Shown: positions 43,640 to 53,029, counted from the first letter of the stretch. The stretch: DNA of 64,000 nt from Nonomuraea africana (GCF_014873535.1 NZ_JADBEF010000001.1:7006001-7070000), one strand, 5' to 3'. Made by a program: numbers and translations. The notes: generated by a model not told the origin, from the sequence alone.

Positions 43640-43837
43640 CTCCGCCGAGCCGGTCTCGTCGGTCAACAGCGCCCGATCGGCCCAGTCCGGCCTGGGCTGG
43701 GCGACCTGGCGACGCAGCACCGTGACCTCATGCCGCAACACCAAGATCTCCACCTCTTTGGAGGCGCTGCCCCGAGTGAGCAGCACCAGCCAGCCGAACA
43801 CCTGACCCACCAGCAGATACAGAAGTCGAAACAGCAC
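43640..43837 (-). pseudogene. Integrase-core transposase N-terminal fragment
   Basis: MLFRLLYLLVGQVFGWLVLL then RGSASKEVEILVLRHEVTVLRRQ is the N-terminus of a transposase group with a hydrophobic start and an ILVLRHE block. It is cut after about 60 residues, where the frame runs on by chance into the IS3 copies. A similar N-terminus, also broken, is at 58500-58690. Confidence 0.7.
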
Positions 43838-43898
43838 GGGAGCTGAGCTTAGAAGACCAGGTCAGACCCTCATTGCCAGTTTCTGGCACCGGACAGGT

Positions 43899-44759
43899 TC
43901 ACCCCTGTGGGGCTGGCTGCTTGGCGGGAGCCCAGCCGGCCAGGAACGCCAGGGCCTGCGCTGAGCGGGAGTCCGGCTCGGCCGTGTAGACGAGCAGTGT
44001 CTGATCCACTGTGCCTCGCACATCCAGCACCTGGAAGTCGAGGCTGAGCTCTCCGGCGGTCGCGTGCACGAAGTCCTTGCGGCCGTAGTGCTGGGCACGG
44101 ACCTGGTGAGTGGACCACCATCGGCGGAAGTCGGCGTCCTTCATGGACAGTTCCCCGACGAGACGGGCGAGCTCGGGGTCTTCCGGATAGCGGCCGGCGT
44201 CCATTCTGAGGTAGGCGACGCACTCGCGGGCCACCGTGCCCCAGCGGGCGTAGAGTCCTCGAACGTCAGGATCGAGAAATGTCAGCCATATGAGGTTGCG
44301 TCGTTCCGGAGGCAGCTTGCCGAAGTCGGTGATCAGTGCGGCGCCCAGACTGTTCCAGGCCAGAACGTCCATCCGCCGGCCCAGCACAAGTGCGGGCACA
44401 CCTGTCAGGCTGTCCAGCAGCAGTTGGGTGGCCGGGGACACGCGCTGCCTGCGGGGCGCCGACGAACGCGCTCGGGAAGCGGCGTAGTCCGCACCTGCCG
44501 CGCACTGCCGCAGGTACTCCTCCTCATCGGGGCGAAGGTTCAGGGCCCGCGCGAGCGCTGAGAGAATCGCGGGCGAAGCGGACTTAACCCGGCCCTGCTC
44601 CAGGCGGACGATGTAGTCCGAGCTGACACCCGCGAGCGTGGCCAGTTCCTCGCGCCGCAATCCCGGCACCCGGCGATGCCCGGACGACGGAATACCAGCC
44701 TGCTCGGCGCTGATCCGGGCTCGACAGGCACGCAGGTACTCACCCAGTTCAGTCGGCAT
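43899..44759 (-). CDS. XRE regulator with MmyB-like ligand domain
   Basis: 286 aa from ATG 44759 (an ATG three codons earlier also exists). The HTH spans residues about 10-75 (GLRREELATLAGVSSDYIVRLEQGR). The C-terminal MmyB-type pocket domain includes LLDSLTGVPALVLGRRMDVLAWNSLGAAL and DVRGTVDQTLLVYTAEPDS. Such regulators often control an adjacent oxidoreductase gene, here the SDR at 44960 in the same orientation. Confidence 0.9.
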   Translation of the reverse strand: MPTELGEYLRACRARISAEQAGIPSSGHRRVPGLRREELATLAGVSSDYIVRLEQGRVKSASPAILSALARALNLRPDEEEYLRQCAAGADYAASRARSSAPRRQRVSPATQLLLDSLTGVPALVLGRRMDVLAWNSLGAALITDFGKLPPERRNLIWLTFLDPDVRGLYARWGTVARECVAYLRMDAGRYPEDPELARLVGELSMKDADFRRWWSTHQVRAQHYGRKDFVHATAGELSLDFQVLDVRGTVDQTLLVYTAEPDSRSAQALAFLAGWAPAKQPAPQG

Positions 44760-44959
44760 TGAAATCACTCCTAACCATCATGTGCCGAGAGACGCCCTGA
44801 GTCATCATGCGCTCGGGCCGATCCGGTCTGGCTCCTCCGACCGGCGCGCCGCCGGGGCACGGCGGCACACCATGCCCCCAGCGACCCGCGGCCTGCCAGC
44901 TGCGCACGGCAGCCGCCGCTCCTGGACAGCCTGCCCCGCGAGCCGGTGAGACCAGAGAA

Positions 44960-45808
44960 TCACCCTCCAGCCCTGGTGTCGTCGTGGTCGGTGGACAGAG
45001 CCAGGTGCCGCCAGGCCGCGGACTCCTCTCGGAGCTGTTCGATCTTGCGGTCCATCTCCGCCGCGCAATCGCTGCCGAGCTGGGCACGAAGGGGCGGGGT
45101 GCCGGCGTCGACGAGGGTGAGGATGGCCGCCGCACCCTTGACGGGGTCTCCGGGCTGGGCATGGTTGAGTCCGGGGACGGCTCCACGCATGGCGCCGGAC
45201 GTGCGAGCGTAGTCGGCGATGACCTCGTCCTGGGTGTGCAGGCTGCTGGCGTCGAGGAAGTCGGTGCGGAAGTAGCCCGGCTCGACAATCGTGACATGGA
45301 TCCCCAACGGGGCCAGTTCCTGGCGCATCGCCTCGGAGATCCCCTCGACGGCGAACTTGGTGGAGCAGTAGATGCCGAAGCCGGCGACGCTCCTGAACCC
45401 TCCGATCGAGCTGAGGTTCAGCACGCGGCCCGACCCCTGCCGGCGCATCACCGGCAGCACGGCACGGGTGACGTTCAGAAGACCGAAGACGTTCGTGTCG
45501 TAGACCGCGCGTACTTCGGCATCCGATGCCTCCTCCACCGCGCCCAGCAGGCCACGCCCGGCGTTGTTGACCAGGACGTCGATCCCCCCGAACCGCTCCA
45601 CTGCGGCCGTTGCCGCGGCACGGGCCTGCGACTCGTCCGTGACATCCAGCTTCACGGCGAGCAGCCGGTCAGCGTACTCGGGCAGCTGCTTCTCGATGGC
45701 CTGGGGATCACGCGCGGTCGCCACGACGTTGTCTCCGCGCTCCAGTGCCTGGCGGACGGTCTCCAGACCGAAACCCCGGGATGCGCCGGTGATAAACCAT
45801 GTGGTCAT
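44960..45808 (-). CDS. Short-chain dehydrogenase, probable target of the XRE regulator
   Basis: 282 aa from ATG 45808 with AGGGAGC six bases upstream. The NAD(P) site TGASRGFG is at residues 8-15, DVLVNNAGRG at about 80, LNLSSIGGF (Ser) and YCSTKFAVEG (YxxxK). The C-terminal SDRs of this type (classical, subgroup with PGYFRTDFLD) are NADPH-linked. It precedes the XRE regulator with about 200 bp between them. Confidence 0.9.
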   Translation of the reverse strand: MTTWFITGASRGFGLETVRQALERGDNVVATARDPQAIEKQLPEYADRLLAVKLDVTDESQARAAATAAVERFGGIDVLVNNAGRGLLGAVEEASDAEVRAVYDTNVFGLLNVTRAVLPVMRRQGSGRVLNLSSIGGFRSVAGFGIYCSTKFAVEGISEAMRQELAPLGIHVTIVEPGYFRTDFLDASSLHTQDEVIADYARTSGAMRGAVPGLNHAQPGDPVKGAAAILTLVDAGTPPLRAQLGSDCAAEMDRKIEQLREESAAWRHLALSTDHDDTRAGG

Positions 45809-46004
45809 TTCTTGCTCCCTACAAATCGATGCTACGTGTACTGGTTGTCGTCCATGCTCACCGGATCCGAGACAGTCATCCAGGGAAGGATCTGCATAGG
45901 AACCGCCGCCCGACCTTGTGCCCCCGAACGCCGTGGCAGGCGGGGAAGGCACATGAACGCCGTTGCGCGGGGCGCTGCGTGGCGTGCGGCGAGGAGGGGC
46001 GGCC

Positions 46005-46385
46005 CTACCTGGTTCGAACGGCGATGGCCCCCGCTGCCAGAGCAAACAGCGCCACCAGCAGGCCGAACCATGAGAAGGCCGCCTGCAGGCCGAGCCACGG
46101 TTCGACCACGCCCAGGACGACGATGGGCATGCTCACCGCGATATAGGCGATGGCGAAGAACCCCGAGACTATGGAGGCATCCCCCTCGGCCCTGGTTGCC
46201 GCGGTAACGGTGCTCGTCGAGCCCATGAAGCACAGGCCGAAGCCCGCGCCGGTGATCGCCGCACTGGCAAAGAACACGAGGGCGTGTCCGCCGCCGAACC
46301 CGGTGACCGACACGGCCACCCCTGCGACGAGAAGTACACAGCCCGACAGCGACGCGGCCCCGCCGTTCAGCCCCCGCACCAGCAT
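46005..46385 (-). pseudogene. MFS transporter C-terminal fragment
   Basis: About 126 residues with four hydrophobic helices (GCVLLVAGVAVSVTGFGGG ... FFAIAYIAVSMPIVVLGVVEPWLGLQAAF). It lacks the first eight helices. It ends upstream in an out-of-frame aldehyde-dehydrogenase start, so two genes were joined by deletion. MmyB-type XRE plus SDR plus MFS was probably one cluster. Confidence 0.7.
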
Positions 46386-46486
46386 TGGGGCGAGCCCGCC
46401 GCACCCCTGCCGGTCAGCTCCAGGACCGTGCCCTGCTCCGGCTCGCGCCAGGCGCCGTCGATGTACAGCTTGGTGTATTCACGCAT
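46386..46486 (-). pseudogene. Aldehyde dehydrogenase N-terminal stub
   Basis: From ATG 46486, after GAGAGAAG, the protein starts MREYTKLYIDGAWREPEQGT, a classic ALDH N-terminus, for about 27 residues before the MFS fragment begins in another frame. Confidence 0.6.
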
Positions 46487-46651
46487 GGTGATCTTCTCTC
46501 GTCAGGGGACCAAGGGCCGTAGCCGGAATCCGTCTTCCGGCGCTTGCCTGTTGGTGGCCAGTTGAGATTCCCCACTCGCGGCCACTTAGAGCGCAGGTCG
46601 GCCCGGCATTCGGGCTCTAGAGCAGCCTCTAGACCTAGAGGGGCACGGCTC

Positions 46652-47314
46652 TAGGGCGTGTCGCGTGGATCTTTGATGGTGGTGGGTGTGGATTCCACTG
46701 TGGCGCGCGCTCATCAGCATGCCGCCGGAGCTCGTCGTGAGCCGCCCGCCGACATCCCGTCAAAGGGGACGGCGTAGATCACAAACCGGGCACGGGCCGG
46801 GAGGCGCTGGGCCGCTCACGGGGCGGGTGGAGCACGAAGATTCACCTGGTCGCCGACCGGCGCTGCCGGCCGATCGCCCGGATCATCAGCCCCGGTCAGC
46901 ACGGCGATAGCCCGTACTTCCGGCGCATCCTGGAGCGGGTGCGCATCCGGCGTCGCGGTCTGGGCCGTCCTCGCCGGCGTCCGATACGTGTGCTGGCCGA
47001 CAAGGCCTACTCCTCGCGCGCCAATCGCGCCTACCTGCGCCGGCGCGGCATCCAGGCGGTCATCCCGATCAAGAAGGATCAGCAGGCCAACCGACTCAAC
47101 CGGGGGCGTAAGGGCGGGCGACCGCCCGGCTTCGACGCCGAGCGGTACAAGGAGCGCAATACCGCCGAGCGGTGCGTCAACAAGCTCAAGGGCCACCGCG
47201 CGGTGGCCCTTCGCACCGACAAGCGCGAACGCATCTACGAGGGCACCATCGACGTCGCCTCGATCCGGATCTGGCTCCGTGACCATGTCCTATGATCCAC
47301 GGGACACGCTCTAG
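46652..47314 (+). mobile_element. IS5-family (IS112-like) element with internal deletion
   Basis: Terminal inverted repeats GGGCGTGTCGCGTGGATC (46654) and GATCCACGGGACACGC (47296) are flanked by CTAG on both sides. Inside, VDSTVARAHQHAAGARRE (near 46690) and, after a break, GGWSTKIHLVADRRCRPI ... VLADKAYSSRANRAYLRRRG ... FDAERYKERNTAERCVNKLK are pieces of an IS5-type DDE transposase. The first 100 or so residues are missing and frames are broken, so it is not autonomous. Confidence 0.8.
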
Positions 47315-47360
47315 GTCCAGAGGGCTTTCGGGAATTTCAGGAGGCACCCACGAAGGTGGG

Positions 47361-47398
47361 GGCGGAAGGCCCCTTCCGGAGTAGGAGGGCCTTCCGCC
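47361..47398 (+). terminator. Strong hairpin upstream of the pRiA4b-like gene
   Basis: GGCGGAAGGCCC pairs perfectly with GGGCCTTCCGCC around a 14-base loop. It lies between the IS5 element and the next gene and may insulate the latter. Confidence 0.65.
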
Positions 47399-47532
47399 TG
47401 AGGCATCACTGGGCAGTGCGTCCTCGCGATCCAGCATCACCCCCGGCCGCCCGGACTCCTGTCACGACACGCGGCAAGACGCGCTCAGCTACCGTGGCGC
47501 CCACCGCCGGACACACCGGGGGAAGGGCCGCC

Positions 47533-48630
47533 GTGGGCACCGCGGGCACTGTGGGCACCGTCCACCAGCTGAAGGTCACCTTGCGCGGGGTCCACCCGCC
47601 CGTCTGGCGACGCGTCCACGTGCCGTCGACGGCGACCCTGGACCAGCTGCACGAGGTCATCCAGGTCGCACTCGGCTGGGAGCAACACCACTTGCACCTG
47701 TTCGGCAAAGGCGACCTCGAGTACGGCGACAACGCCCGCGACGAGACGAGCGTGACGCTGGCCGGCCTGATCCCGCGGGCCGGGGACTGGCTCGGCTACC
47801 GCTACGACTTCGGCGACATGTGGGACCACGACATCGAGGTGGAGAAGATCCACCGGGCGGCGAAGAACACCGCCTATCCGCGTTGCAGCGGCGGCGGCCG
47901 CGCCTGCCCGCCGGAAGACAGCGGCGGCCCGGAAGGCTACGAGGAGCACATGCGGGCCCTGCGCCACCGCAAGGGCTGGAAGTACCGGGTGGCCAAGTCC
48001 ATCTACGGCACCACCCGCTGGGACCCGGCCCGCTGGGACCGCGTCGACGTCAACGCCGACCTGGGCAGGCTGGCCAAGCTGTGGGCCAAGCAGGCCGCCG
48101 CGGCCCGGCAGCAGGCCAAGGAGGCAAAGAAAGCGGAGGCGAAGGAGAGGGCGAGAGAGAAGGCGGCGGCCACCGCGCCGGCGAAGGCCTCGCCGACCCC
48201 GTCATCACCCCCGTCCTCACCTGGCCGGAAGGCGAACACGGCCCCGGCGTCGGCGCCGGTGTCCTGCCCGGTGTGCAGCACGCCGATCGCCCAGGCCCGC
48301 ACCGGCCGCCCGGCCCGCTACTGCGGAACCCCCTGCCGCCAGGCCGCCCACCGAGCCCGCCGACGTCCCACCGAGACCGCCTCTCGCGCGGCACGGCTAC
48401 GCGAGCGCCTGGCCGACGACGCGGCCGCCGCCCGCCAGCTGGCCGACGAACTGGCCGCCGCGCTCCCCACCGTCGACGGCGGTGGCCAGGGCGCCGCACA
48501 GCCGATCGGGTGGGAGAGCGACATCATCGCGCTGGCAGGCCGTCTGACCAGGCTGGCCGGCGCCATCGGCGCCAGCGCCCGTGACCACCAGGCCGCCGCG
48601 GCCGACCGGCAAGCACCGCCGACCGCGTAG
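47533..48630 (+). CDS. pRiA4b ORF-3-like protein with C-terminal zinc-ribbon region
   Basis: 365 aa from GTG 47533 with GGAAGG seven bases upstream; the frame is open to 47356. The pRiA4b ORF-3 domain (residues about 8-175) shows VHQLKVTLRGVHPPVWRRV, TLDQLHEVIQVALGWEQHHLHLF and WLGYRYDFGDMWDHDIEVEKI. A Lys/Ala-rich helical linker follows, then a zinc-like CPVCSTPI...RYCGTPCRQAAHRARR motif and a coiled C-terminus. The family is common on actinomycete plasmids and transposons; its role is unknown. Part of its 3' end is duplicated at 50690-51250. Confidence 0.85.
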   Translation: MGTAGTVGTVHQLKVTLRGVHPPVWRRVHVPSTATLDQLHEVIQVALGWEQHHLHLFGKGDLEYGDNARDETSVTLAGLIPRAGDWLGYRYDFGDMWDHDIEVEKIHRAAKNTAYPRCSGGGRACPPEDSGGPEGYEEHMRALRHRKGWKYRVAKSIYGTTRWDPARWDRVDVNADLGRLAKLWAKQAAAARQQAKEAKKAEAKERAREKAAATAPAKASPTPSSPPSSPGRKANTAPASAPVSCPVCSTPIAQARTGRPARYCGTPCRQAAHRARRRPTETASRAARLRERLADDAAAARQLADELAAALPTVDGGGQGAAQPIGWESDIIALAGRLTRLAGAIGASARDHQAAAADRQAPPTA

Positions 48631-49080
48631 CGGCCGGTGTCCGCTGGCATCACTGCCGCGAACCTGGCCAGGCCGCAGCGATCTACTACGCTCTGCGAGG
48701 TCCGTCGTATCCGTGCTGTGGGAACGGCCAGCTGCGGAGGCCGCCTTCACCCAGCCAGTCGGCGAGGGCTGGTGTGGCGAGACCCGGCCCCGCAGGGCGG
48801 CTGGGGCACGGATGCGACGCACGCCCTGGCCCTGACCCCGGCCGGCCTACTCCGAGCACCGGAGAAGCTCTCGGGGCAGGCCGCCCGCGGCAAGCCCCCG
48901 CTCTTTCGTGGGGTCGTCCGCTGGAGGCACAGGGCAGTGCGCACCCACCAGCCATCCTGACCCGAGCCCGCCCGGAACGCCCGCATGACACACGGACAGC
49001 TCGACGATGGTTGAGGATGAAGACACGCGTGCCCTCTGGCTCCTCCGATTGCGACAACTCTCGGCACCTCACCGATGCCG
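48631..49080. other. Stretch without a recognisable gene
   Basis: Long frames overlap on both strands because of GC bias. None shows a family signature or ribosome site. The region probably contains decayed sequence between the pRiA4b-like gene and the operator at 49081. Confidence 0.45.
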
Positions 49081-49123
49081 TCAACTTAGGTTGACGATCG
49101 AGGGGAAGGTCAACTAAGGTTGA
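49081..49123 (+). promoter_or_regulatory. Two palindromic operators overlapping the start of an HTH gene
   Basis: TCAACTTAGGTTGA (49081-49094) and TCAACTAAGGTTGA (49110-49123) are near-perfect dyads with centres 29 bases apart; the second ends 3 bases before the ATG at 49127. The HTH protein made from that ATG is the obvious candidate to bind them, giving negative autoregulation of its operon with the serine hydrolase. Confidence 0.72.
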
Positions 49124-49126
49124 CGC

Positions 49127-49357
49127 ATGACCGAAGTTGATATTTCGTCGATCACCGAGAACACCGATCCCATCGAAGCACTGCGCGAGGCAGCCACGCT
49201 GCGCCACCGCCTGGAAGGACAGGAAGAGGTTCTCGTGCACCGGGCGCGGGTGGCAGGGACAACGTGGACGCAGATCGCCGAGGCGCTGGGGGTCTCAAAG
49301 CAGGCCGTACACAAGAAGTACGGCGGCCGACGCCTGTTCGGCCGGACGGAGGCCTGA
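49127..49357 (+). CDS. Small HTH DNA-binding protein
   Basis: 76 aa from ATG 49127. The C-terminal half is a helix-turn-helix (TTWTQIAEALGVSKQAVHKKYGGRRLFG); the N-terminal half is a charged helix (IEALREAATLRHRLEGQEEVLVHRARVAG). Small stand-alone proteins like this are widespread in actinomycetes beside beta-lactamase-like or ClpN-type genes. The two dyads just upstream and the gene six bases downstream form an apparent self-regulated unit. Confidence 0.85.
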   Translation: MTEVDISSITENTDPIEALREAATLRHRLEGQEEVLVHRARVAGTTWTQIAEALGVSKQAVHKKYGGRRLFGRTEA

Positions 49358-49362
49358 CGATC

Positions 49363-50391
49363 ATGACCTCGCTCCTCGATGATCTGGCAAGACGAACGGC
49401 GGAGCGGCTCGGCGCCCGACAGCGTGGCGTCGTCGTGGTGGGTGCCGTCCGGGGCGGGCAGTCCGCACTGCACGGCGCAGACCCCGGCACGCTGTTCGAG
49501 ATCGGTTCCGTCACCAAGACGTTCACCGCGCTGGCCCTGGCCCAGCTCACCGTGCGTGGCGCCGTGGGGCTGGACCAACCGCTTCGCGACCTGCTACCCC
49601 GCGACATCACGGCTCCGGAACGCGGCGGTGAGGTCATCAAGCTGGCTCACCTGGCCTGCCACACTTCCGGCCTGCCCCGGCTGCCCAAAGGCCTCCTGCC
49701 GCGAGGCCTGTTCCGATCGGACCCCTACGCTGGCTGCACGGGCGAGCTCCTGCTGGACGGATTTCGGCGCACCCGTTTGCGGTCGGTGCCCGGTACCCGC
49801 TTCCGCTACTCCAACTTCGGCGCCGGCCTGCTCGGGCTCGCCCTGGCACGCCACACCGGCACCGACTACGACACGCTTATTCAGGCCGAGATCTGCCGGC
49901 CCCTCGGCATGACCGACACCCACGTGGTTCTCGACCCCGGACGCACCGCACGACTGGCCGCCGGCCACTCCCGCACCGGCCGCCCCCGCCCACCCTGGCA
50001 CCTGGCCGCCCTCGCCGGCGCCGGCGGCCTGCACTCCACCGTGCCCGACCTGCTCACGCTGGCCCGGGCCCAGATCGGCCCCGCACCCGAAGAACTCGCC
50101 GAAGCCATCGCTCTCACCCACACCACCGCCCACCGCATCAACGCCAGAGCCGCCATCCATCCCGGCTGGATCTCGGCCAACCTGCCCCGCAGCCAGCACC
50201 GGATCCTGTTCCACACCGGCGGCACCGGCGGCTACCGCAGCCTGCTGGCCATAGCCCCCGAACACCGAGCCGCAGTCGTCATCCTCAACGCCAACACCCG
50301 ACCCGTGGACCGTCCCGGCCTCAACCTGCTCGCACAGATCATCAACTCCGCACCCGGTCCGGACCCCGTCCCGGCCGCCACCGGCGCCTGA
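49363..50391 (+). CDS. Cytoplasmic serine hydrolase, class C beta-lactamase fold
   Basis: 342 aa from ATG 49363, five bases after the HTH gene. No signal peptide. The SxxK is in FEIGSVTKTFTALAL, the YxN in FRYSNFGAGLLGLAL, and HTGGTGGYRSLL is the third box. The core IKLAHLACHTSGLPRLP is typical of esterase/DD-peptidase relatives. With the HTH gene it forms a two-gene operon behind paired operators. Substrate unknown; without export, a peptide or ester substrate in the cytoplasm is more likely than peptidoglycan. Confidence 0.88.
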   Translation: MTSLLDDLARRTAERLGARQRGVVVVGAVRGGQSALHGADPGTLFEIGSVTKTFTALALAQLTVRGAVGLDQPLRDLLPRDITAPERGGEVIKLAHLACHTSGLPRLPKGLLPRGLFRSDPYAGCTGELLLDGFRRTRLRSVPGTRFRYSNFGAGLLGLALARHTGTDYDTLIQAEICRPLGMTDTHVVLDPGRTARLAAGHSRTGRPRPPWHLAALAGAGGLHSTVPDLLTLARAQIGPAPEELAEAIALTHTTAHRINARAAIHPGWISANLPRSQHRILFHTGGTGGYRSLLAIAPEHRAAVVILNANTRPVDRPGLNLLAQIINSAPGPDPVPAATGA

Positions 50392-50689
50392 CCGGGGGCG
50401 GCCCACACCGACAGGTTTGACGCAGCCTCCGCTGGCGAACCCGCTGTTTGGACAGGTACGGGGTCGAGGAACGAAAGGACAGCCATTAGCGGTGAGATGG
50501 ATCATGGTGCGGATGGTTGACATATCGAGCACCGCGACCTGCGGAAACATTCAAGATCGCGTTATCTCGACGGATTTGCCCCGCCATGTTCGGGGCCGAA
50601 AGCTGACTCAACACCGCTGGTCGTGCACCGCCCTGACCTGCTTGAACAGCCCGTACCGCTAACCCCTGTCCCGTCGTTCCTCGACTCCG
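50392..50689. other. Short stretch without recognisable genes
   Basis: Just under 300 bases past the serine hydrolase. I see no hairpin with a T-tract, no tRNA-like fold and no conserved frame; it ends where the duplicated pRiA4b-like segment begins. Confidence 0.4.
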
Positions 50690-51309
50690 GACCCGGCCAA
50701 GTGGGATCGCGCCGAGGTCAACGCCGACCTGGGCAAGCTCGCCAAGCTGTGGGCCAAGCGCGCTGCCGCAAAGGCCAAGCAGCAGGCCAAGGAGGCGAAG
50801 GAGCGGAGGCGAAGGAGAGGGCGAGAGAAAGGGCGGCGGCCACCGCGCTGGCGAAGGCCTCGCCGACCCCGTCATCACCCCCGTCCTCACCTGGCCAGAA
50901 GGCGAACACGGCCCCGGCCCCGATGTCGGCGCCGGTGTCTTGCCCGGTGTGCAGTACGCCGATCGCCCAGGCCCGCACCGGCCGCCCGGCCCGCTACTGC
51001 GGAACTCCCTGCCGCCAGGCCGCCCACCGAGCCCGCCGCCGTCCCACCGAGACCGCCTCTCGCGCGGCACGGCTACGTGAGCGCCTGGCCGCCGACGCGG
51101 CCGCCGTCCGCCAGCTGGTCGACGAGCTGACCGCGGCGATCGCCACGATCGGCGCCGCAGGCCTCGACCAGGACGCCGACGCCGGAGCGCCGAACGGGCG
51201 GGAGCGCGACCTGGCCGAACTGACAGAACGGCTGACCAAGCTGGTCGGCTCCATCAGCGTCCACGTCCGCGACCTGTCACGCTGTCCCGACCCCGGCCCG
51301 CCGCAGTGA
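50690..51309 (+). pseudogene. Duplicated 3' part of the pRiA4b-like gene, frameshifted
   Basis: Begins as KWDRAEVNADLGKLAKLWAKR in one frame, then shifts near 50810 to ERARERAAATALAKASPTPS and CPVCSTPIAQARTGRPARYCGTPCRQAAHRARR, nearly identical to the end of the gene at 47533. The pRiA4b domain itself is missing. Its C-terminus diverges (GRERDLAELTERLTKLVG). The two copies bracket the HTH/serine-hydrolase operon. Confidence 0.78.
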
Positions 51310-51450
51310 TCTTCCTCTTTCGCGGTCGGATTTGTGGAACCCTCCACGCCACGCTGTGAAGCACGCAGGGGGATCGGACACGGGACCACGGGACCACCGT
51401 GGTCCCGTGATCAGGACCGCTCTCCCCAGCCTTGACCGCAGGTGCCGCGC

Positions 51451-51606
51451 TCAGTCGAAGACCTGGGAGACCCCGGCCCGGATCCGCCGGGGATTGCTGT
51501 CGACGACCAGATACCAGTAGTCGTCGTAGGGCACCTCCAGGACGACGGGGCTGACGTCGTAGAAGCCGCCGTGATTGATTCGCAGGTCAGGCACCTGCGA
51601 TGACTT
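51451..51606 (-). pseudogene. DUF1883-like protein fragment
   Basis: The minus frame ends VPDLRINHGGFYDVSPVVLE followed by VPYDDYWYLVVDSNPRRIRAGVSQVFD at the stop (51451). The HGG...SP...VP..GYWY.VVD pattern fits the end of DUF1883 proteins. The N-terminal half is replaced by IS5-type sequence starting near 51610. Confidence 0.45.
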
Positions 51607-51615
51607 TTGAAGCGG

Positions 51616-51955
51616 TACAGGCATCCTGCGTGCGCTGGAGCCGGCCGGAATCATCACCCTGGCCGACAAGGCGTATCAGGGAGCTGAGGTCCCGGTCGCC
51701 ACGCCGTACAAGGGCAAGGACAAGCCCGCGTCGCAGAAACAGGCCAACCGCTCCCACGCCAAGCTCCGCGGACCCGGCGAACGCGCCAACGCCCAGCTGA
51801 AGAGCTGGAAGATCCTCCGGAAGCTACGCTGCAGCCCCGGCAAGGCCGGCCACCAGTGCAAGGCCATCGCGTCCTTCAAAACACCGCGTCGCACAGGCCG
51901 CCTGAGCATGAGCAGGTTCATTGTGTCGGTCGGCGCTGCGAGCATGACGAAATGA
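51616..51955 (+). pseudogene. IS5-family transposase C-terminal fragment
   Basis: Reads LRALEPAGIITLADKAYQGAEVPV, TPYKGKDKPASQK, AKLRGPGERANAQLKSWKILRKLRC, closely like the end of the intact transposase at 36990. The catalytic first Asp and the HTH are missing. Confidence 0.78.
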
Positions 51956-52536
51956 TCGCGACCCCTGACGACTATGCCTGGTTCTCCTACGAGCGCTTCC
52001 CCGAGCTGGCGGAGGCCTACTGCTTCACCTACGTCCACGGCCGGACACCCGAGCAACTGGTGGTCCGGCTCGGTGGCCGGCCGGAGGATTTCACGCCCAT
52101 GACGCTTGAGGAGCTGATCGAGACTCGCCACAGGAACAGCTACGACACCGCCTTTCTCGGCGCCACGACCATAGGCGACTGGGTGTTCATCGTTGAGCCC
52201 AACGGCGGGCTCGGCACCGATGAAGAAATCATCACTTCGTTGTCGGCGGGAACCCGCCTCGTCTCCCACTTCCGCGACGTCGAAGGCGTCGAGTGCTTCT
52301 ACTGGAGCGAAGATGGAGAGCTCCGGTTCTGCTTCATCGCTGATGAAGGTTACTCGGAAGAGGTACCGGACGAGGTCGTGGAGATCATGCAGCGGATCGA
52401 CGCCGATTACAGACACCTCTACCCCAGCGACGGGCCGGCGTTCCTCTTGGCCGAGCATCTCACCGGCATCACGCTGACACCGGAGCTGCTGGAGGGGTCC
52501 ACCTACCTGTGCGGAATCATCCCCGAACCGAGGTGA
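51952..52536 (+). CDS. DUF6461-type protein
   Basis: 194 aa from ATG 51952. The N-terminal DDYAWFSYERFPELAEAYCFTYVHGRTPEQLVVRLGG and the TTIGDWVFIVEPNGGLG core are the hallmark of the DUF6461 family, found widely in actinomycetes as single-domain cytoplasmic proteins often in polymorphic-toxin immunity neighbourhoods. Here it sits between IS remnants with no visible toxin. It begins where the IS5 fragment ends, so the gene was probably preserved beside the insertion. Confidence 0.8.
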   Translation: MIATPDDYAWFSYERFPELAEAYCFTYVHGRTPEQLVVRLGGRPEDFTPMTLEELIETRHRNSYDTAFLGATTIGDWVFIVEPNGGLGTDEEIITSLSAGTRLVSHFRDVEGVECFYWSEDGELRFCFIADEGYSEEVPDEVVEIMQRIDADYRHLYPSDGPAFLLAEHLTGITLTPELLEGSTYLCGIIPEPR

Positions 52537-52551
52537 GCAGGATCCATCGTC

Positions 52552-52780
52552 TGTGACCCCCTCCGGCCAGCCGCAGGATAGATCGCCTCGTGTGAGATCC
52601 GCATGGAGTCATCCTCGGGAAAATCACCGTTCAGCCGGTTGGAGATCTGCTCCGGGCTCCAGCACGTCGCCCATCGGCGATCTTGTCGCCATCCGCGTGG
52701 ATGCGTTCCGTTCCGTCGCATCTCCCGCGAGATGGTCGACGGCGAACGCCCCAGGCGCCGCGCAACTCGCCGGCGAGGAA
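52552..52780 (-). pseudogene. IS30-family transposase fragment
   Basis: In broken minus frames: REMRRNGTHPRGWRQDRR, then WSPEQISNRLNGDFPEDDSMRISHEAIYPA. This is the HTH and linker part of IS30 transposases; the DDE domain is absent. Confidence 0.68.
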
Positions 52781-53029
52781 ATCTGCCCGCGATACAACCT
52801 GACAGCCCTCTGCTGCTTCCCCAAACCCACCAGCAACACCCAACAACGAGATGTTGCGACGACCACTTGAATCCGTCCAGTACACATCCGCCGAGTTGGT
52901 CGCCCTATGCAAGCAGTTGGGGGTAAGCCGCTGAGCTTGTCGGTGCTCGAGGCGTTCCGCCGCGAACCCCGCCAGCCACCTGTTGCCAGCACGGATGACG
53001 GCTCTCGTCGCCCGTGACACGATCAAGGG

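Noticed and set aside
42518..43837. A single 439-residue transposase spanning both IS3 copies
   Set aside because: The frame is open by chance. The middle (about residues 65-180) is an out-of-frame reading of the second IS3 copy, and the N-terminus belongs to another transposase group.
48050..48499. Arg-rich minus frames within the pRiA4b-like gene
   Set aside because: Shadow of the Ala/Lys-rich linker. No start signals and no homologous pattern.
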